64,000 nt of DNA from Idiomarina piscisalsi (GTDB lineage Bacteria > Pseudomonadota > Gammaproteobacteria > Enterobacterales > Alteromonadaceae): the NCBI RefSeq assembly GCF_002211765.1, contig NZ_CP022133.1, positions 1,674,001-1,738,000 on the forward strand. The letters are read 5' to 3'. Positions 10,309 through 21,478 of this stretch are shown here, in pieces (the first letter of the stretch is position 1; each line of letters opens with the position of its first letter). Under the pieces are notes generated by a model that saw only the letters and a list, made by a program, of their open reading frames with translations, was not told the DNA's origin and did no database searches. Made by a program: the position numbers and the translations under genes.

Positions 10309-10371
10309 AAACACTGGACCCTTTGTCAGTTATTCAACGAAGTCTATTACCATGTCCTACTTCATTGAATT

Positions 10372-10448
<77 letters not shown>

Positions 10449-10465
10449 TCCGAAACTTGTTGCAC

Positions 10466-10493
10466 ATTATACGTTTTTTTCTTTTATTTTCAA
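10466..10493 (-). promoter_or_regulatory. tRNA-fMet promoter
   Basis: Minus-strand TTGAAA (10493-10488), 16-base spacer, TATAAT (10471-10466), in the gap between tRNA-Leu and tRNA-fMet. It probably drives tRNA-fMet and, by read-through, the rimP-nusA-infB operon. Confidence 0.75.
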
Positions 10494-10524
10494 GCTCTGA
10501 AGCAACAATCAGAGAGAAATTAAT

Positions 10525-10611
10525 TGGTGCAGAAGGCGGGACTTGAACCCGCACGCCCGTAAGAGCACTACCCCCTCAAGGTAGCGTGTCTACCAATTCC
10601 ACCACTTCTGC
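10525..10611 (-). tRNA. tRNA-Leu (GAG)
   Basis: A complete 87-nt class II tRNA with long variable arm and encoded CCA. The anticodon loop TTGAGGG gives anticodon GAG. It starts seven bases after the secG stop and is probably processed from the secG transcript, like leuU next to secG in E. coli. Confidence 0.96.
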
Positions 10612-10618
10612 AAATTCT

Positions 10619-10960
10619 TTAGTTAACCGGCGGTACGTCCGACGATTCGTCTTCTTTACTTTCCGCTGGCGGTAACTGTTCTTCTTGTTCTGGAACCGAT
10701 AAATCAGAGAAATCGTCAGTCGATTCACCGGTTGACGTTGATAAATTACCTAGCGCCAAACTCAACACAAAAAACACAACGGCCAAGATCGCTGTCGTTC
10801 TACTCAGGAAGTTACCCGAACCTGACGATCCAAATACAGTATTTGATGCACCCGCACCAAACGATGCGCCCATGTCTGCACCTTTACCTTGTTGAATCAT
10901 GATAGATCCGACCAAGATAATGGCAACGACCAAAAATGCGATCATTAAAAATTCATACAT
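10619..10960 (-). CDS. secG: Preprotein translocase subunit SecG
   Basis: SecG is the small auxiliary subunit of the SecYEG channel in the inner membrane. The 113-residue protein (E. coli: 110) has two hydrophobic segments (about 3-22 and 54-74) flanking the conserved loop [28 protein letters not shown]. The C-terminal tail is acidic and low-complexity. It lies seven bases after tpiA and directly before tRNA-Leu, and is probably co-transcribed with both. Confidence 0.97.
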   Translation of the reverse strand: MYEFLMIAFLVVAIILVGSIMIQQGKGADMGASFGAGASNTVFGSSGSGNFLSRTTAILAVVFFVLSLALGNLSTSTGESTDDFSDLSVPEQEEQLPPAESKEDESSDVPPVN

Positions 10961-10967
10961 AATTAAA

Positions 10968-11726
10968 TTACCCTTGTGCTGCCTGGCAGATGCTTAGGAA
11001 GTCGTCAGTTTTTAAACTTGCACCACCTATCAGGCCACCATCAATGTCTTTTTGTGAAAACAGTTCTTTTGCGTTATCAGGCTTGACTGAACCGCCGTAT
11101 AACAATGGCAATTTATTGCCAATTTCACCGAACAAGTCGACAACCAGTGCTCTTAAATTTTCATGCACTTCCTGAGCTTGTTCAGGTGTTGCTGTGTCAC
11201 CTGTTCCTATTGCCCAAACAGGTTCATAAGCAACAACAATTTTTCCTGCGTTGTCAGTGGCGACGTCCTGCAATGCATTTTTCACTTGCTGCGATACCAC
11301 ATTCCAGGTTTCGCCTGCGTCTCTTTGTGACTTATTTTCGCCAACACAAAGAACCACTTGTAAATCCGCGCTCAATGCTGATTTAATTTTCCGGTTAATT
11401 TGCTCATCATTTTCAGCAAACAACTGACGTCGCTCTGAATGACCAATTAACACACAACCAACACCGGCTTCTTTTAACTGGGACGTTGATACTTCACCAG
11501 TGTAAGCACCACTTTCATGCTCAGATACATTTTGCGCACCAACGGCTATATCGTCGTAGTAACATTCACGCGTTAAATCAGAAATAAGCGTAAAAGGAGG
11601 ACAAACGACAACGTCAACAGCATTAAATTGCTCTTTGTTATCTCTTAAAAACGCCGTCATTTCTTTGACCAACGCTTTATTTCCATTCATTTTCCAGTTT
11701 GCAATCACTAACGATGCATTTGGCAT
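10968..11726 (-). CDS. tpiA: Triose-phosphate isomerase
   Basis: TpiA interconverts dihydroxyacetone phosphate and glyceraldehyde 3-phosphate in glycolysis and gluconeogenesis. The 252-residue TIM barrel has catalytic Lys12 (NWKMNG), the catalytic His in IGHSERR, the catalytic Glu in [11 protein letters not shown] and the phosphate loop [11 protein letters not shown]. In E. coli tpiA lies elsewhere, so its insertion between glmM and secG is a lineage-specific arrangement. A candidate promoter lies upstream, separating it from glmM. Confidence 0.98.
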   Translation of the reverse strand: MPNASLVIANWKMNGNKALVKEMTAFLRDNKEQFNAVDVVVCPPFTLISDLTRECYYDDIAVGAQNVSEHESGAYTGEVSTSQLKEAGVGCVLIGHSERRQLFAENDEQINRKIKSALSADLQVVLCVGENKSQRDAGETWNVVSQQVKNALQDVATDNAGKIVVAYEPVWAIGTGDTATPEQAQEVHENLRALVVDLFGEIGNKLPLLYGGSVKPDNAKELFSQKDIDGGLIGGASLKTDDFLSICQAAQG

Positions 11727-11754
11727 AATTTGTCCTCTACTTCAGAGCGCGGGA

Positions 11755-11783
11755 ATAGTAGCGAAACCCGCTCAAAGATACAA
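11755..11783 (-). promoter_or_regulatory. Candidate tpiA-secG promoter
   Basis: Minus-strand TTGTAT (11783-11778), a 17-base spacer and TACTAT (11760-11755), 29 bases before the tpiA ATG. Confidence 0.5.
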
Positions 11784-11812
11784 GCAACATTTTTAGCAAA
11801 GCCGCTAAGTGT

Positions 11813-13153
11813 TTAATTTGTAGCCGCTTCAACTTCGCTGGCGATTTGTTGAGCATAAGCGCGCACATTGCCTTCATCCTCTCCCTCTACCATGACTCGG
11901 ATAAGCGGCTCAGTGCCTGACTTACGTAACAGTACTCGGCCTTTGTCACCAAGAGCTGACTCAACTTCTTTAACGACACTTTTCACAGCCGATGACTCAA
12001 GTGGCTGTTGCCCCTTTTCAAAACGAACATTCACCAGTACCTGAGGCATTTTCTTAAAGTCACAACTCAACTGCTCTAATGACTTTCCTTCCTGATACAT
12101 AGCCGCTAACACTTGCAGACCGGCGATAATACCGTCGCCTGTCGTATGGTGTTGGCGATTGATTAAGTGCCCGGAGTTCTCGCCGCCTAAATACCAGTCG
12201 CGTTTAACCAGTTCTTCTATCACATAGCGGTCGCCTACTTTTGCTCTCACAAAAGGTATATTGCGCTTGTTCAGTTCGCGTTCAAGAGCGAAATTAGTCA
12301 TTAAGGTGCCGACAATGCCACCTTGCAGTTGCCCTTGCTGTTGCGCAGTGACTGCTAACATGTACAGAATTTCATCACCATCAATCGCACGTCCATTTTC
12401 GGTGACCATCATAATGCGATCGCCATCACCATCTAAGGCAATGCCTAAATCGGCTTTCTCTTTAATCACCGTTTTTTGCAACGCATCGAGGTGTGTCGCA
12501 CCGCATTCATGATTGATATTTAAACCGTTCGGCTCTGTACCAATTTCCGTCACTTTTGCGCCTAACTCACGAAATACATTAGGGGCGATGTGATAGGTTG
12601 CACCGTTGGCACAGTCGACAACAATATGCAGACCTTCGAGGGTCATCTCATTGGGGAACACGCTTTTACAAAACTCAATGTAACGACCTGCTGCATCATT
12701 AATTCTCCGAGCACGCCCGAGCTCTTCCGAAATAACACAGTCCATCGGCTCATCGATAAGACGTTCTATTTCAAGCTCCGTAGCATCAGGCAGTTTATGA
12801 CCATTGTCGGAAAAGAATTTTATACCGTTGTCATAATAAGGATTATGTGAAGCACTAATCACAATACCAGCCGCCGCTCTAAAAGTTCGGGTCAAATAAG
12901 CGATTCCGGGGGTCGGCATAGGCCCTAGAAAATCAACGCCAACACCCGCAGCAGCCAAGCCCGCTTCAAGCGCTGACTCCAGCATATAGCCTGACACGCG
13001 AGTATCTTTTCCGACCAATACCCGACTTGCGCCTTTTGCTGCTAAGGCTCGACCCGCGGCCCAACCTAATTTCACCGCGAAGTCAGGGGTTATGGGGTAG
13101 TCTCCAACTCGCCCACGGACACCGTCAGTGCCGAAATACTTACGCTCACTCAA
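11813..13153 (-). CDS. glmM: Phosphoglucosamine mutase
   Basis: GlmM converts glucosamine 6-phosphate to glucosamine 1-phosphate on the way to UDP-GlcNAc for peptidoglycan and LPS. The 446 residues (E. coli: 445) carry the phosphoserine loop VISASHNP with Ser102, the metal loop DGDGDR near 241-246, the sugar loop GGENSGH and the phosphate-binding [12 protein letters not shown] at the C-terminus. Its start overlaps the folP stop by four bases, so the two are coupled, as in E. coli. Confidence 0.98.
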   Translation of the reverse strand: MSERKYFGTDGVRGRVGDYPITPDFAVKLGWAAGRALAAKGASRVLVGKDTRVSGYMLESALEAGLAAAGVGVDFLGPMPTPGIAYLTRTFRAAAGIVISASHNPYYDNGIKFFSDNGHKLPDATELEIERLIDEPMDCVISEELGRARRINDAAGRYIEFCKSVFPNEMTLEGLHIVVDCANGATYHIAPNVFRELGAKVTEIGTEPNGLNINHECGATHLDALQKTVIKEKADLGIALDGDGDRIMMVTENGRAIDGDEILYMLAVTAQQQGQLQGGIVGTLMTNFALERELNKRNIPFVRAKVGDRYVIEELVKRDWYLGGENSGHLINRQHHTTGDGIIAGLQVLAAMYQEGKSLEQLSCDFKKMPQVLVNVRFEKGQQPLESSAVKSVVKEVESALGDKGRVLLRKSGTEPLIRVMVEGEDEGNVRAYAQQIASEVEAATN

Positions 13154-13965
13154 ATGTGCTCTCCTTCTAATGTTGCCGCGACGACTTTCATCGCATCAAC
13201 CGTTTCCTTTACATCGTGAACGCGAATTATACGTGCTCCTTTCATCGCTGCAATGGTTGCACCGGCTAAACTGCCTGCCAATCGTTCACTCACGTCTCGA
13301 CCAGTCACATGACCAATCATACTTTTCCGTGACAAACCAATGAGCAATGGCAGTTGCAATTCATGAAACGCCTGCAGTCGTTGTAATAGCTGATAGTTGT
13401 GGCGGGGTGTTTTGCCAAAACCGAACCCGGGGTCGAGCCAAATTTTTTCTCTTGCTATGCCCGCCGCCGTGCAAACATCGATTCTCTCTTGAAAAAAGCG
13501 TTTAACGTCGCAGACAACATCGTCATAATGTGGCTGCTCTTGCATGGTGCGCGGCTCGCCCTGCATGTGCATCAGGCACACTTCTGCACCAGAACGAGCC
13601 GCCGCCTCAACTGCCCCTGCTTCTCTTAACGCGTTCACATCGTTTATCAAGCTTGCACCGGCATTAACACTTTCAGTCATCACCGCCGCTTTGGTTGTAT
13701 CGATAGAAACCGGTATCTCAAAGCGCTGCTTTATTGCTTCTATAACAGGAATAACTCTCTCCAGCTCTTCAGCCTCACTAACCGCATCTGAACCGGGGCG
13801 GGTCGACTCTCCGCCAATATCAAGAATATCGGCACCATGCTCTATGAGTTCACTTGCTCGACTGATGGCTACGTCTAATTGATTGTAGCGACCGCCATCC
13901 GAAAACGAGTCGGGCGTCACATTCAAAATACCCATTACTTGCAGAGGCTTTGGATTCTTAGGCAT
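13150..13965 (-). CDS. folP: Dihydropteroate synthase
   Basis: FolP joins p-aminobenzoate to the pterin pyrophosphate in folate synthesis and is the sulfonamide target. The 271-residue TIM barrel shows [33 protein letters not shown] and the C-terminal IRVHDV. A TTG four codons upstream (13977) is also open, but GGGAG lies five bases before the ATG at 13965, so I chose that. An intrinsic terminator lies just upstream, with little room for a separate promoter. Confidence 0.96.
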   Translation of the reverse strand: MPKNPKPLQVMGILNVTPDSFSDGGRYNQLDVAISRASELIEHGADILDIGGESTRPGSDAVSEAEELERVIPVIEAIKQRFEIPVSIDTTKAAVMTESVNAGASLINDVNALREAGAVEAAARSGAEVCLMHMQGEPRTMQEQPHYDDVVCDVKRFFQERIDVCTAAGIAREKIWLDPGFGFGKTPRHNYQLLQRLQAFHELQLPLLIGLSRKSMIGHVTGRDVSERLAGSLAGATIAAMKGARIIRVHDVKETVDAMKVVAATLEGEHI

Positions 13966-13993
13966 AGCAGCTCCCAATTTGCTTCCCTATTAC

Positions 13994-14020
13994 AAAAAAG
14001 CCACCTTGCGGTGGCTTTTT
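13994..14020 (-). terminator. Terminator between ftsH and folP
   Basis: AAAAAGCCACC (13995-14005) pairs with GGTGGCTTTTT (14010-14020) around TTGC. It follows the ftsH stop by 16 bases and precedes folP by 29. folP-glmM must therefore be expressed by read-through or from a promoter overlapping the hairpin. Confidence 0.85.
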
Positions 14021-14035
14021 AAATTAACCTACTTC

Positions 14036-15982
14036 TTACGAGGTTGCGTCACCAGGCTTATCGACATTGATAGGTCTGTTTGGACGCTCTTCGGTATCAT
14101 CTGCTTTAGCAGCGCCACCGTTAGTGCCGTCACCGTCGTTATTGTTATCTGTCCAGCCTTTAGGTTGGCGAACTTCACGACGATTCATTAAGTCATCGAT
14201 TTGGTCTGCATCGATAGTTTCATATTTTACCAACGCGTCTTTCATTGCATGAAGAATATCGACATTTTCTTCAAGAATCTGTTTTGCGCGCAGGTAATTC
14301 TTATCGATAACAGATTTCACTTCTTCATCGATAGCCCGCGCTGTGTCATCAGACATATTCTTATGCTGTGTCACCTGACGACCAAGGAACACCTCGTTCT
14401 CGTCTTCAGCATAAAGCAGTGGTCCCATTTTTTCCGATAAGCCCCACTGAGTCACCATTTTACGAGCAATTTCTGTTGCTCTCTCAATATCGTTAGAAGC
14501 GCCTGTCGTGACTTTTTCATCGCCATAAATAATGGCTTCGGCCAGACGACCACCAAACAAGCTTGAAATCATACTTTCTAAGTGCTGCTTGCTGTGACTA
14601 ACCCGGTCTTGCTCGGGCAAGTACATTGTCACACCCAACGCACGACCGCGTGGAATGATAGATACTTTATAGACAGGATCGTGCTCTGGTACTAAACGAC
14701 CAACAATCGCGTGACCCGCTTCATGATACGCGGTCATCGCTTTCTCATCATCGGTCATGACCATCGAGCGGCGCTCTGCGCCCATCATGATCTTGTCTTT
14801 TGCCTTATCGAATTCTTCCATCGCAACGACACGCTTATTACCACGTGCAGCAAACAAGGCAGCTTCATTCACTAAGTTCGCTAAATCTGCGCCGGAGAAG
14901 CCTGGTGTACCACGAGCGATCAGCTCTGGTTTAACATCATCACCTAAAGGTACTTTGCGCATATGTACTTTCAGAATTTGTTCACGACCGCGAACGTCAG
15001 GTAGCCCCACCACAACCTGACGATCAAAACGTCCAGGTCTGAGTAATGCAGGGTCAAGTACGTCTGGGCGGTTAGTAGCGGCAATGACAATAATACCTTC
15101 GTTGCCCTCAAAGCCGTCCATTTCAACCAGCATTTGGTTCAGTGTTTGCTCGCGCTCGTCATGACCGCCGCCCAGGCCTGCGCCACGTTGACGGCCTACC
15201 GCATCTATCTCATCAATAAAGATGATGCATGGTGCTGACTTTTTCGCTTGCTCGAACATATCGCGAACACGCGAGGCGCCAACACCGACAAACATTTCAA
15301 CGAAGTCAGAACCCGAAATACTAAAGAATGGTACTTTGGCTTCGCCTGAAATTGCCTTCGCCAGCAAGGTTTTACCGGTACCAGGAGGACCAACCATTAG
15401 CACGCCTTTCGGGATTTTACCGCCCAGGCGTTGGAACTTCGATGGATCTTTTAAGTAGTCAACCAACTCGGTTACTTCTTCTTTGGCTTCGTCGCAACCA
15501 GCCACGTCCTTGAACGTTGTTTTTATTTGCTCGTCGCTCATTAAACGGGCTTTACTCTTACCGAACGACATGGCGCCTTTGCCACCACCGCCTTGCATTT
15601 GACGCATGAAGAATATCCATACACCAATAAGCAACAGCATTGGGAACCATGAAATGAAAATAGACGCAAGAATACTTTGTTCCTCAGGAGGAGTACCTTG
15701 TGTTTGAACGTCGTTCGCCAATAAATCGTCCAGGATTTTTGGATCGTACTGGGTTGGAACAACCGTTTTATAAGATTGTCCGTTTCGAGTTACCCCTGAA
15801 ATCGTGCGTCCGTCATCACCAAATTCAGCCTTGCGAATGTTGCCATTGTTAACCTGACTTACAAACTCGTTGTACGCCATGGTTGAAGACGACGATTCGC
15901 TTGGACTGAAGCTCTGAAAAACGCTCATCAGCACAACGGCTATTACCAGCCACAAGATGAGATTCTTTGCCATATCGCTCAA
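14036..15982 (-). CDS. ftsH: ATP-dependent zinc metalloprotease FtsH
   Basis: FtsH is the membrane-bound AAA+ protease that degrades sigma-32, LpxC and misassembled membrane proteins. The sequence has a first TM helix at about 6-24, a periplasmic domain, a second TM near 105-122 ([17 protein letters not shown]), Walker A GPPGTGKT, the SRH region with [17 protein letters not shown], and the zinc motif HEAGH near 418. Starts are TTG at 15982 (AGAGGT eight bases upstream) or ATG at 15973 (MAKNLILW). I kept the TTG because its ribosome site is better. rlmE is 39 bases upstream, as in E. coli. Confidence 0.97.
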   Translation of the reverse strand: MSDMAKNLILWLVIAVVLMSVFQSFSPSESSSSTMAYNEFVSQVNNGNIRKAEFGDDGRTISGVTRNGQSYKTVVPTQYDPKILDDLLANDVQTQGTPPEEQSILASIFISWFPMLLLIGVWIFFMRQMQGGGGKGAMSFGKSKARLMSDEQIKTTFKDVAGCDEAKEEVTELVDYLKDPSKFQRLGGKIPKGVLMVGPPGTGKTLLAKAISGEAKVPFFSISGSDFVEMFVGVGASRVRDMFEQAKKSAPCIIFIDEIDAVGRQRGAGLGGGHDEREQTLNQMLVEMDGFEGNEGIIVIAATNRPDVLDPALLRPGRFDRQVVVGLPDVRGREQILKVHMRKVPLGDDVKPELIARGTPGFSGADLANLVNEAALFAARGNKRVVAMEEFDKAKDKIMMGAERRSMVMTDDEKAMTAYHEAGHAIVGRLVPEHDPVYKVSIIPRGRALGVTMYLPEQDRVSHSKQHLESMISSLFGGRLAEAIIYGDEKVTTGASNDIERATEIARKMVTQWGLSEKMGPLLYAEDENEVFLGRQVTQHKNMSDDTARAIDEEVKSVIDKNYLRAKQILEENVDILHAMKDALVKYETIDADQIDDLMNRREVRQPKGWTDNNNDGDGTNGGAAKADDTEERPNRPINVDKPGDATS

Positions 15983-16021
15983 AGCCTATTACCTCTATTA
16001 AAATCACTACCCAACAGGGTA

Positions 16022-16648
16022 CTACAGTTTATAATCTGTCGCTACCAAGTAGACTTCTCTGGAACGAGCCCGAGAAGAATCTGGTTTACGTGTTTTGACC
16101 GTTTTAAAAGCGGCTCTTGCATCTTTCAGGAACTCTTCGAACCCTTGCCCCTGAAATACTTTGACGACAAAATGGCCGCCAGGTTTCAATACTTGGTGAC
16201 ACATATCTAAAGCAAGCTCGACTAAGTACATAGAGCGAGCTTGATCAACCGTGCCATTACCACTCATATTGGGCGCCATATCCGACAATATAACATCGAC
16301 ATTCTTGCCACCAATTCTGTCGGTTAACGCCTCCAGTACAGATTCTTCACGAAAATCGCCCTGAAGGAAATCGACACCAGCGATTGGATCCATCGGCAAA
16401 ATGTCGCAGGCGATAATTTGCCCGTCACCATTGAAATAGTCAGCCACGTATTGTGACCAACCGCCGGGAGCAGCCCCTAGATCAACGACAGTTTGGCCTT
16501 TTTTGATCAACTTATCTTTTTGCTGAATTTCTTCCAGTTTGAAAACCGCCCGAGAACGCAGGCCTTTTTTTTGCGCTTTTTGCACAAAATGGTCATCAAA
16601 ATGCTCTTTCAGCCAACGCTGACTACTGACACTGCGCTTTTTTCCCAT
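16022..16648 (-). CDS. rlmE: 23S rRNA 2'-O-ribose methyltransferase RlmE
   Basis: RlmE (FtsJ/RrmJ) methylates the 2'-hydroxyl of U2552 in 23S rRNA and is heat-shock induced in E. coli. The 208-residue protein (E. coli: 209) has the SAM motif [13 protein letters not shown] and the catalytic K-D-K-E tetrad, seen in [28 protein letters not shown] and SREVYLVA. It is divergent from yhbY and upstream of ftsH, the standard order. Confidence 0.97.
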   Translation of the reverse strand: MGKKRSVSSQRWLKEHFDDHFVQKAQKKGLRSRAVFKLEEIQQKDKLIKKGQTVVDLGAAPGGWSQYVADYFNGDGQIIACDILPMDPIAGVDFLQGDFREESVLEALTDRIGGKNVDVILSDMAPNMSGNGTVDQARSMYLVELALDMCHQVLKPGGHFVVKVFQGQGFEEFLKDARAAFKTVKTRKPDSSRARSREVYLVATDYKL

Positions 16649-16740
16649 GATTTACCGAAGTTTCCTCAATTAACTGGCTAGAACACCTTATCTGGCGTTA
16701 CAATACCAAAAATTCAAGTCGTAAACCGGAATATTAGCAA

Positions 16741-17037
16741 ATGTCATTAACAAATAAACAAAAGCAGTTTTTGAAAGGACTGGCTCACCCGTTAAAGCCT
16801 GTTGTGTTATTAGGCGCAAACGGATTAACCGAAGGTGTTATTGCCGAAATAGAGCAAGCACTTGAACACCATGAGCTCATAAAAGTAAAAGTGCCGGAAG
16901 AAGACAAAGAGTTACGCCAGCAAATTATGGCAACTATTGTTCAGCATACCGACGCTGAGCAAGTGCAAATTATTGGTAAAACTCAAATTCTGTATAAGCA
17001 AGCTGAAGAGCCGCAAATAAAACTACCGCGTCGTTAA
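16741..17037 (+). CDS. yhbY: YhbY-family ribosome-assembly RNA-binding protein
   Basis: A 98-residue CRS1/YhbY (CRM) domain protein. E. coli YhbY associates with pre-50S particles. The N-terminal blocks LTNKQKQFLKGLAHPLKPVV and LLGANGLTEGVIAEIEQALEHHELIKVK are typical, including the GxxG-like RNA-binding loop. It is divergent from rlmE, and its stop is one base from the stop of the convergent HTH gene. Confidence 0.95.
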   Translation: MSLTNKQKQFLKGLAHPLKPVVLLGANGLTEGVIAEIEQALEHHELIKVKVPEEDKELRQQIMATIVQHTDAEQVQIIGKTQILYKQAEEPQIKLPRR

Positions 17038-17038
17038 T

Positions 17039-17572
17039 CTATTCGCTTTTTTCTGAAGGTATCGGCGGCTGCATTGCTAAGGCTCTGGCAATAAGCTCAA
17101 CAGCTTGTTCTTTGTTCAGGAAGTTGTCTTTTGACAATAAGTAACAGTCCAGCAGAAAGGCCTCCGCTTTTCTGCTGCCTTCTAGCCCATATTTTTTCAT
17201 CAAAGGTACAACTCGACGGTGAGCATTGAGAAAGTTTAACCGCTGCCACTGCTCATGCTCTCTAACACTCGCTTTGGTATAGTCACCAATACTGTAGCTG
17301 TATTGAGGTTTACTCAACTGCTGACCGGGAGCACAAAACCAATCTAATGAAATACCCTCTTTCAATAATGCCCGAATGATATCAGGCCATGGCAATTTTC
17401 CCGTCCGTCTCCAATTATTATACTCAGCCTGGGTTTTACCAAGCCATATGGCAATATCCTTGTAAGTTGTTTTGTTCGTCACGAGCTTAAGCCGTTCAAA
17501 GCATTCTTTGACGGTCAAATCATCAATTTGAGTATAAGTGAGAGGATCGAACTGAGGGGCTTCCGTGTCCAT
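17039..17572 (-). CDS. Phage CI-repressor-like HTH protein, orphan
   Basis: A 177-residue protein of unknown role. Residues about 20-82 look like the N-terminal HTH domain of phage CI repressors (186/HK022 type): VKECFERLKLVT, KDIAIWLGKTQAEYNNWRRT, then ALLKEGISLDWFC. The C-terminal half is helical and has no Ser-Lys peptidase motifs, so it is not a full LexA/CI-type repressor. No phage genes surround it. It is transcribed in the same direction as greA but beyond the greA terminator, so it probably has its own promoter in 17573-17660. A regulatory function is inference. Confidence 0.75.
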   Translation of the reverse strand: MDTEAPQFDPLTYTQIDDLTVKECFERLKLVTNKTTYKDIAIWLGKTQAEYNNWRRTGKLPWPDIIRALLKEGISLDWFCAPGQQLSKPQYSYSIGDYTKASVREHEQWQRLNFLNAHRRVVPLMKKYGLEGSRKAEAFLLDCYLLSKDNFLNKEQAVELIARALAMQPPIPSEKSE

Positions 17573-17668
17573 TGTTTAGATTCTTTGTTTTTTTAATGTT
17601 AATAGCCTGTATTAGATGCGGAAATATACAACAACCTGTCGAAAAAACCACCTCTCGTGATCCAAAAA

Positions 17669-17704
17669 GCAAAAAGGGCTGGTAAACCTAAGTTTCCAGC
17701 CCTT
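17669..17704 (-). terminator. Terminator after greA
   Basis: AAGGGCTGG (17674-17682) pairs with CCAGCCCTT (17696-17704), and an inner AAAC/GTTT extends the stem after a one-base bulge. On the minus strand it is followed by five T. It ends the carA-carB-greA transcript. Confidence 0.85.
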
Positions 17705-17728
17705 AAAAACTTTAAGAAATTTAGTGTG

Positions 17729-18205
17729 TTACTTGTACTCTACCTTAACGACTTCGTACTCAACTTCACCATTTGGCGTAGTAACAGTAGCAACATCATC
17801 AATTTCTTTACCAATTAACGCACGAGAAATCGGTGAATTAACAGAAATAAGATTCGATTTTATGTCCGCTTCGTCATCACCGACAATTTTGTATGTCACC
17901 TCTTCGTCGGTCTTAGTATTGTACACAGTGACTGTCGCACCAAAAATAACTTTGCCATTGTTTGGTACTTTCGTCACATCAATAATTTGAGCGTTAGAAA
18001 GCTTCGATTCAATTTCTTGAATTCGGCCTTCACAAAAGCCTTGTTGTTCACGTGCTGCATGGTACTCGGCATTTTCTTTTAAGTCGCCATGCTCTCGTGC
18101 GTCGGCAATCGCCTCAACAATGCGAGGTCGCTCTACCGTTTTTAAACGCTTCAGCTCATCTCTTAACAACTGAGCGCCCCGTTCCGTCATTGGAATCTGG
18201 TTCAT
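17729..18205 (-). CDS. greA: Transcription elongation factor GreA
   Basis: GreA rescues backtracked RNA polymerase by stimulating transcript cleavage. The 158 residues (E. coli: 158) show the N-terminal coiled coil with the conserved acidic tip ([20 protein letters not shown]) and the C-terminal FKBP-like domain ([12 protein letters not shown]). Its ATG overlaps the carB stop as ATGA (18205-18202), which implies translational coupling to pyrimidine/arginine biosynthesis genes. In E. coli greA is not joined to carAB. Confidence 0.97.
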   Translation of the reverse strand: MNQIPMTERGAQLLRDELKRLKTVERPRIVEAIADAREHGDLKENAEYHAAREQQGFCEGRIQEIESKLSNAQIIDVTKVPNNGKVIFGATVTVYNTKTDEEVTYKIVGDDEADIKSNLISVNSPISRALIGKEIDDVATVTTPNGEVEYEVVKVEYK

Positions 18206-21200
18206 ACTAACGATACCCTTTTATGTAATTCTTGCACTGAGCTTACTCTTGCTCTGTCGTCCGCCGTGTTTGCTTTTACCGTCGCGAACGCTGCATTTAA
18301 TGTGGTGGTGTAAATCACTTTATTCAATAGAGCTTCACGGCGAATGTAAACAGAGTCTTCTATCGCCTGACGACCTTCTACTGTATTAATGATATAACTG
18401 TACTCGCCATTTTTTATGGCATCAACAATATTTGGTCGACCTTCCTGAAGCTTGTTGACGATAGAGCAATCAATACCCTCTTCTGCCAGCATTTTAGCGG
18501 TACCGCGGGTAGCCTCTAAACTAAAGCCTAAAGCTAACAAACCACGAGCAAGATCCATAAGGCGCTGTTTATCGCTGTCTTTCACAGAAATAAGCGCCTT
18601 ACCTTTTTTCGCCAACGCTTCACCGGCACCAAGGTTAGCCTTCGCGTAAGCTTCTTCAAAGCTTTCGCCAACGCCCATGACCTCACCCGTTGAGCGCATT
18701 TCAGGACCTCGAATTGGGTCGACTCCCTGGAACTTCGCAAACGGAATAACCACTTCTTTAACCGAGTAATACGGTGGGATAATTTCTTTTACATAACCTT
18801 GTTCTTCCAGGCTACGTCCCACCATAACTCGCGCTGCTACTTTCGCCAACGGCACACCAGTCGCCTTTGATACAAAAGGTACGGTACGAGCGGCGCGAGG
18901 GTTCACCTCAATCAGATAAATTTCATCGTCTTTTACGGCAAATTGTGCATTCATTAAGCCGTTTACGTTCAATTCAAACGCCAATTTACGCATCTGTTCA
19001 CGCAATTGCGCTTGAATGATGTCACTAAGAGAGTACGGCGGCAACGAACATGCCGAGTCACCTGAGTGAACACCGGCTTCTTCAATGTGCTGCATGATGC
19101 CGCCAATCAACACATCTTTACCGTCGCAAATGGCGTCGACATCAACTTCAATTGCGTTATCCAGGAATTTATCCAATAGCACAGGCGCATCATTTGACAC
19201 TTTTACGGCATCAGTCAGATAACGCTGCAAGTCGGTCTCGTCATACACTATTTCCATAGCGCGACCACCAAGAACATACGATGGGCGAACGACCAACGGA
19301 TAGCCGATACGCTTCGCTTCGGTCAGAGCCTCGTTAAAACCTGTAACAGTTGCGTTTTCAGGCTGCTTCAAGCCCAAACGACGAACCGCTGTTTGGAAGC
19401 GTTCGCGGTCTTCTGAGCGGTCGATAGCATCTGGCGAGGTGCCAATAATAGGTACACCATTCGCTTCTAACTCACGTGCTAGTTTCAACGGAGTCTGTCC
19501 ACCGTACTGAACAATAACGCCTTTCGGCTTCTCAATACGAACAATTTCCAGTACATCTTCTAAGGTAATTGGCTCGAAGTACAGGCGGTCAGACGTATCG
19601 TAATCGGTGGAAACAGTTTCCGGATTACAGTTCACCATAATGGTTTCGTAACCATCTTCACGAAGCGCCAACGCCGCATGAACACAACAATAGTCGAACT
19701 CAATGCCTTGTCCTATACGGTTAGGTCCGCCGCCAATAACCATGATTTTTTCTTTATCAGACGGATCGGCTTCGCATTCTTCGTCGTAGCTTGAATACAT
19801 GTATGCAGTGCTTGACGCGAATTCTGCCGCACAAGTATCGACGCGCTTATAGACTGGATGTATTTTGAACTGTTGACGCTTCTTACGTACTTCGGCTTCG
19901 CTAACATGAAGTACGTCGGCTATTCTGGCGTCCGCAAATCCGCGACGTTTCAGGACGGTCATGACCTCTTCTGACAGTCCGGCCAGACCGAGCTCATCAA
20001 CTTCTTTTTCAAGGTTAATAAGCTCTTCAATTTGAATCAGGTACCACTCGTCTATGCGTGTCAGCTCAAATACTTCGCGAACCGTCATACCTAAACGGAA
20101 GGCGTCCGCAATGTACCAAATACGCTCGGCACCCGGTTCTTTCAATTCGCGAATCACCTTTGAGCGAGCGTCTTCTGCCTGTAAGTCAACAACCGGGTCA
20201 AAACCAGCTGCCCCCAACTCCAAGCCACGCAGAGCTTTTTGCATGGACTCCTGGAAGTTACGACCAATGGCCATCACCTCACCGACTGATTTCATCTGGG
20301 TCGTCAAACGGTCGTTGCAGTTCGCAAACTTCTCAAAGTTGAAACGAGGAATTTTAGTAACAACATAGTCTAGCGCAGGCTCGAACGACGCTGGTGTAAC
20401 GCCACCGGTAATTTCGTTTTCAAGTTCATCCAGCGTATAGCCAACAGCTAATTTTGCCGCCACTTTTGCAATTGGGAAACCCGTTGCTTTCGACGCCAAC
20501 GCCGATGAACGAGACACTCGTGGGTTCATCTCAATAATGACCATGCGCCCAGTGTCGGGGTTAACGCCAAACTGAACGTTAGAACCACCGGTTTCCACAC
20601 CAATTTCACGCAGTACAGCCATCGCCGCATCACGCATTATTTGAAATTCTTTATCGGTCAGCGTTTGCGCCGGAGCAACCGTAATAGAGTCACCGGTGTG
20701 AATACCCATGGCATCGAAGTTTTCGATGGTACATACGATAATGCAGTTATCGCTTTTATCGCGCACCACTTCCATTTCGTATTCTTTCCAGCCAAGCAAT
20801 GACTCGTCAATGAGAAGCTCATTCGTTGGTGACAAGTCCAGTCCGCGACGACAAATTTCTTCAAACTCTTCGCGGTTATAAGCAATACCGCCGCCGCTTC
20901 CGCCCATTGTAAACGAAGGACGAATAATGCAAGGAAAGCCTAAGCGGTCAAGGACATCGAATGCTTCTTCCATGCTGTGCGCCATTTCGGCATTGGGCGT
21001 TTCCAGACCAATAGCCTTCATGGCTTTGTCAAAACGATCTCGGTTCTCCGCTTTATCAATAGCGTCGGCGTTGGCACCAATCATTTCTACTTTATAGCGC
21101 TCCAACACTCCATGACGATCCAAATCTAATGCACAGTTCAGTGCGGTTTGCCCGCCCATCGTCGGTAAAATAGCATCCGGACGCTCACGCTCAATGATTT

Positions 21201-21426
21201 TCTCAAGCACTTCCCAGTGAATTGGCTCAATGTAGGTCGCATCGGCCATTTCCGGATCGGTCATAATGGTTGCCGGGTTCGAGTTTACCAATATAACTCG
21301 GTATCCTTCTTCGCGTAGCGCTTTACAGGCCTGGGCTCCAGAGTAATCAAACTCGCACGCCTGACCGATAACAATCGGACCTGCGCCTAAAATCAAAATG
21401 CTTTTAATGTCGGTACGTTTTGGCAT
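18202..21426 (-). CDS. carB: Carbamoyl-phosphate synthase large subunit
   Basis: CarB makes carbamoyl phosphate from bicarbonate, ammonia (from CarA) and two ATP, for arginine and pyrimidine synthesis. The 1074 residues (E. coli: 1073) show the duplicated ATP-grasp halves: [20 protein letters not shown] at the start of the first and [18 protein letters not shown] near 560 for the second. [16 protein letters not shown] and [16 protein letters not shown] occur in the two halves, followed by an MGS-like allosteric domain at the C-terminus. It is 52 bases after carA. Confidence 0.98.
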   Translation of the reverse strand: MPKRTDIKSILILGAGPIVIGQACEFDYSGAQACKALREEGYRVILVNSNPATIMTDPEMADATYIEPIHWEVLEKIIERERPDAILPTMGGQTALNCALDLDRHGVLERYKVEMIGANADAIDKAENRDRFDKAMKAIGLETPNAEMAHSMEEAFDVLDRLGFPCIIRPSFTMGGSGGGIAYNREEFEEICRRGLDLSPTNELLIDESLLGWKEYEMEVVRDKSDNCIIVCTIENFDAMGIHTGDSITVAPAQTLTDKEFQIMRDAAMAVLREIGVETGGSNVQFGVNPDTGRMVIIEMNPRVSRSSALASKATGFPIAKVAAKLAVGYTLDELENEITGGVTPASFEPALDYVVTKIPRFNFEKFANCNDRLTTQMKSVGEVMAIGRNFQESMQKALRGLELGAAGFDPVVDLQAEDARSKVIRELKEPGAERIWYIADAFRLGMTVREVFELTRIDEWYLIQIEELINLEKEVDELGLAGLSEEVMTVLKRRGFADARIADVLHVSEAEVRKKRQQFKIHPVYKRVDTCAAEFASSTAYMYSSYDEECEADPSDKEKIMVIGGGPNRIGQGIEFDYCCVHAALALREDGYETIMVNCNPETVSTDYDTSDRLYFEPITLEDVLEIVRIEKPKGVIVQYGGQTPLKLARELEANGVPIIGTSPDAIDRSEDRERFQTAVRRLGLKQPENATVTGFNEALTEAKRIGYPLVVRPSYVLGGRAMEIVYDETDLQRYLTDAVKVSNDAPVLLDKFLDNAIEVDVDAICDGKDVLIGGIMQHIEEAGVHSGDSACSLPPYSLSDIIQAQLREQMRKLAFELNVNGLMNAQFAVKDDEIYLIEVNPRAARTVPFVSKATGVPLAKVAARVMVGRSLEEQGYVKEIIPPYYSVKEVVIPFAKFQGVDPIRGPEMRSTGEVMGVGESFEEAYAKANLGAGEALAKKGKALISVKDSDKQRLMDLARGLLALGFSLEATRGTAKMLAEEGIDCSIVNKLQEGRPNIVDAIKNGEYSYIINTVEGRQAIEDSVYIRREALLNKVIYTTTLNAAFATVKANTADDRARVSSVQELHKRVSLV

Positions 21427-21478
21427 AAGTCGCTCTGTCTATCCTCTCGCTATACGTAACTGCTTATTGAACAACGAA

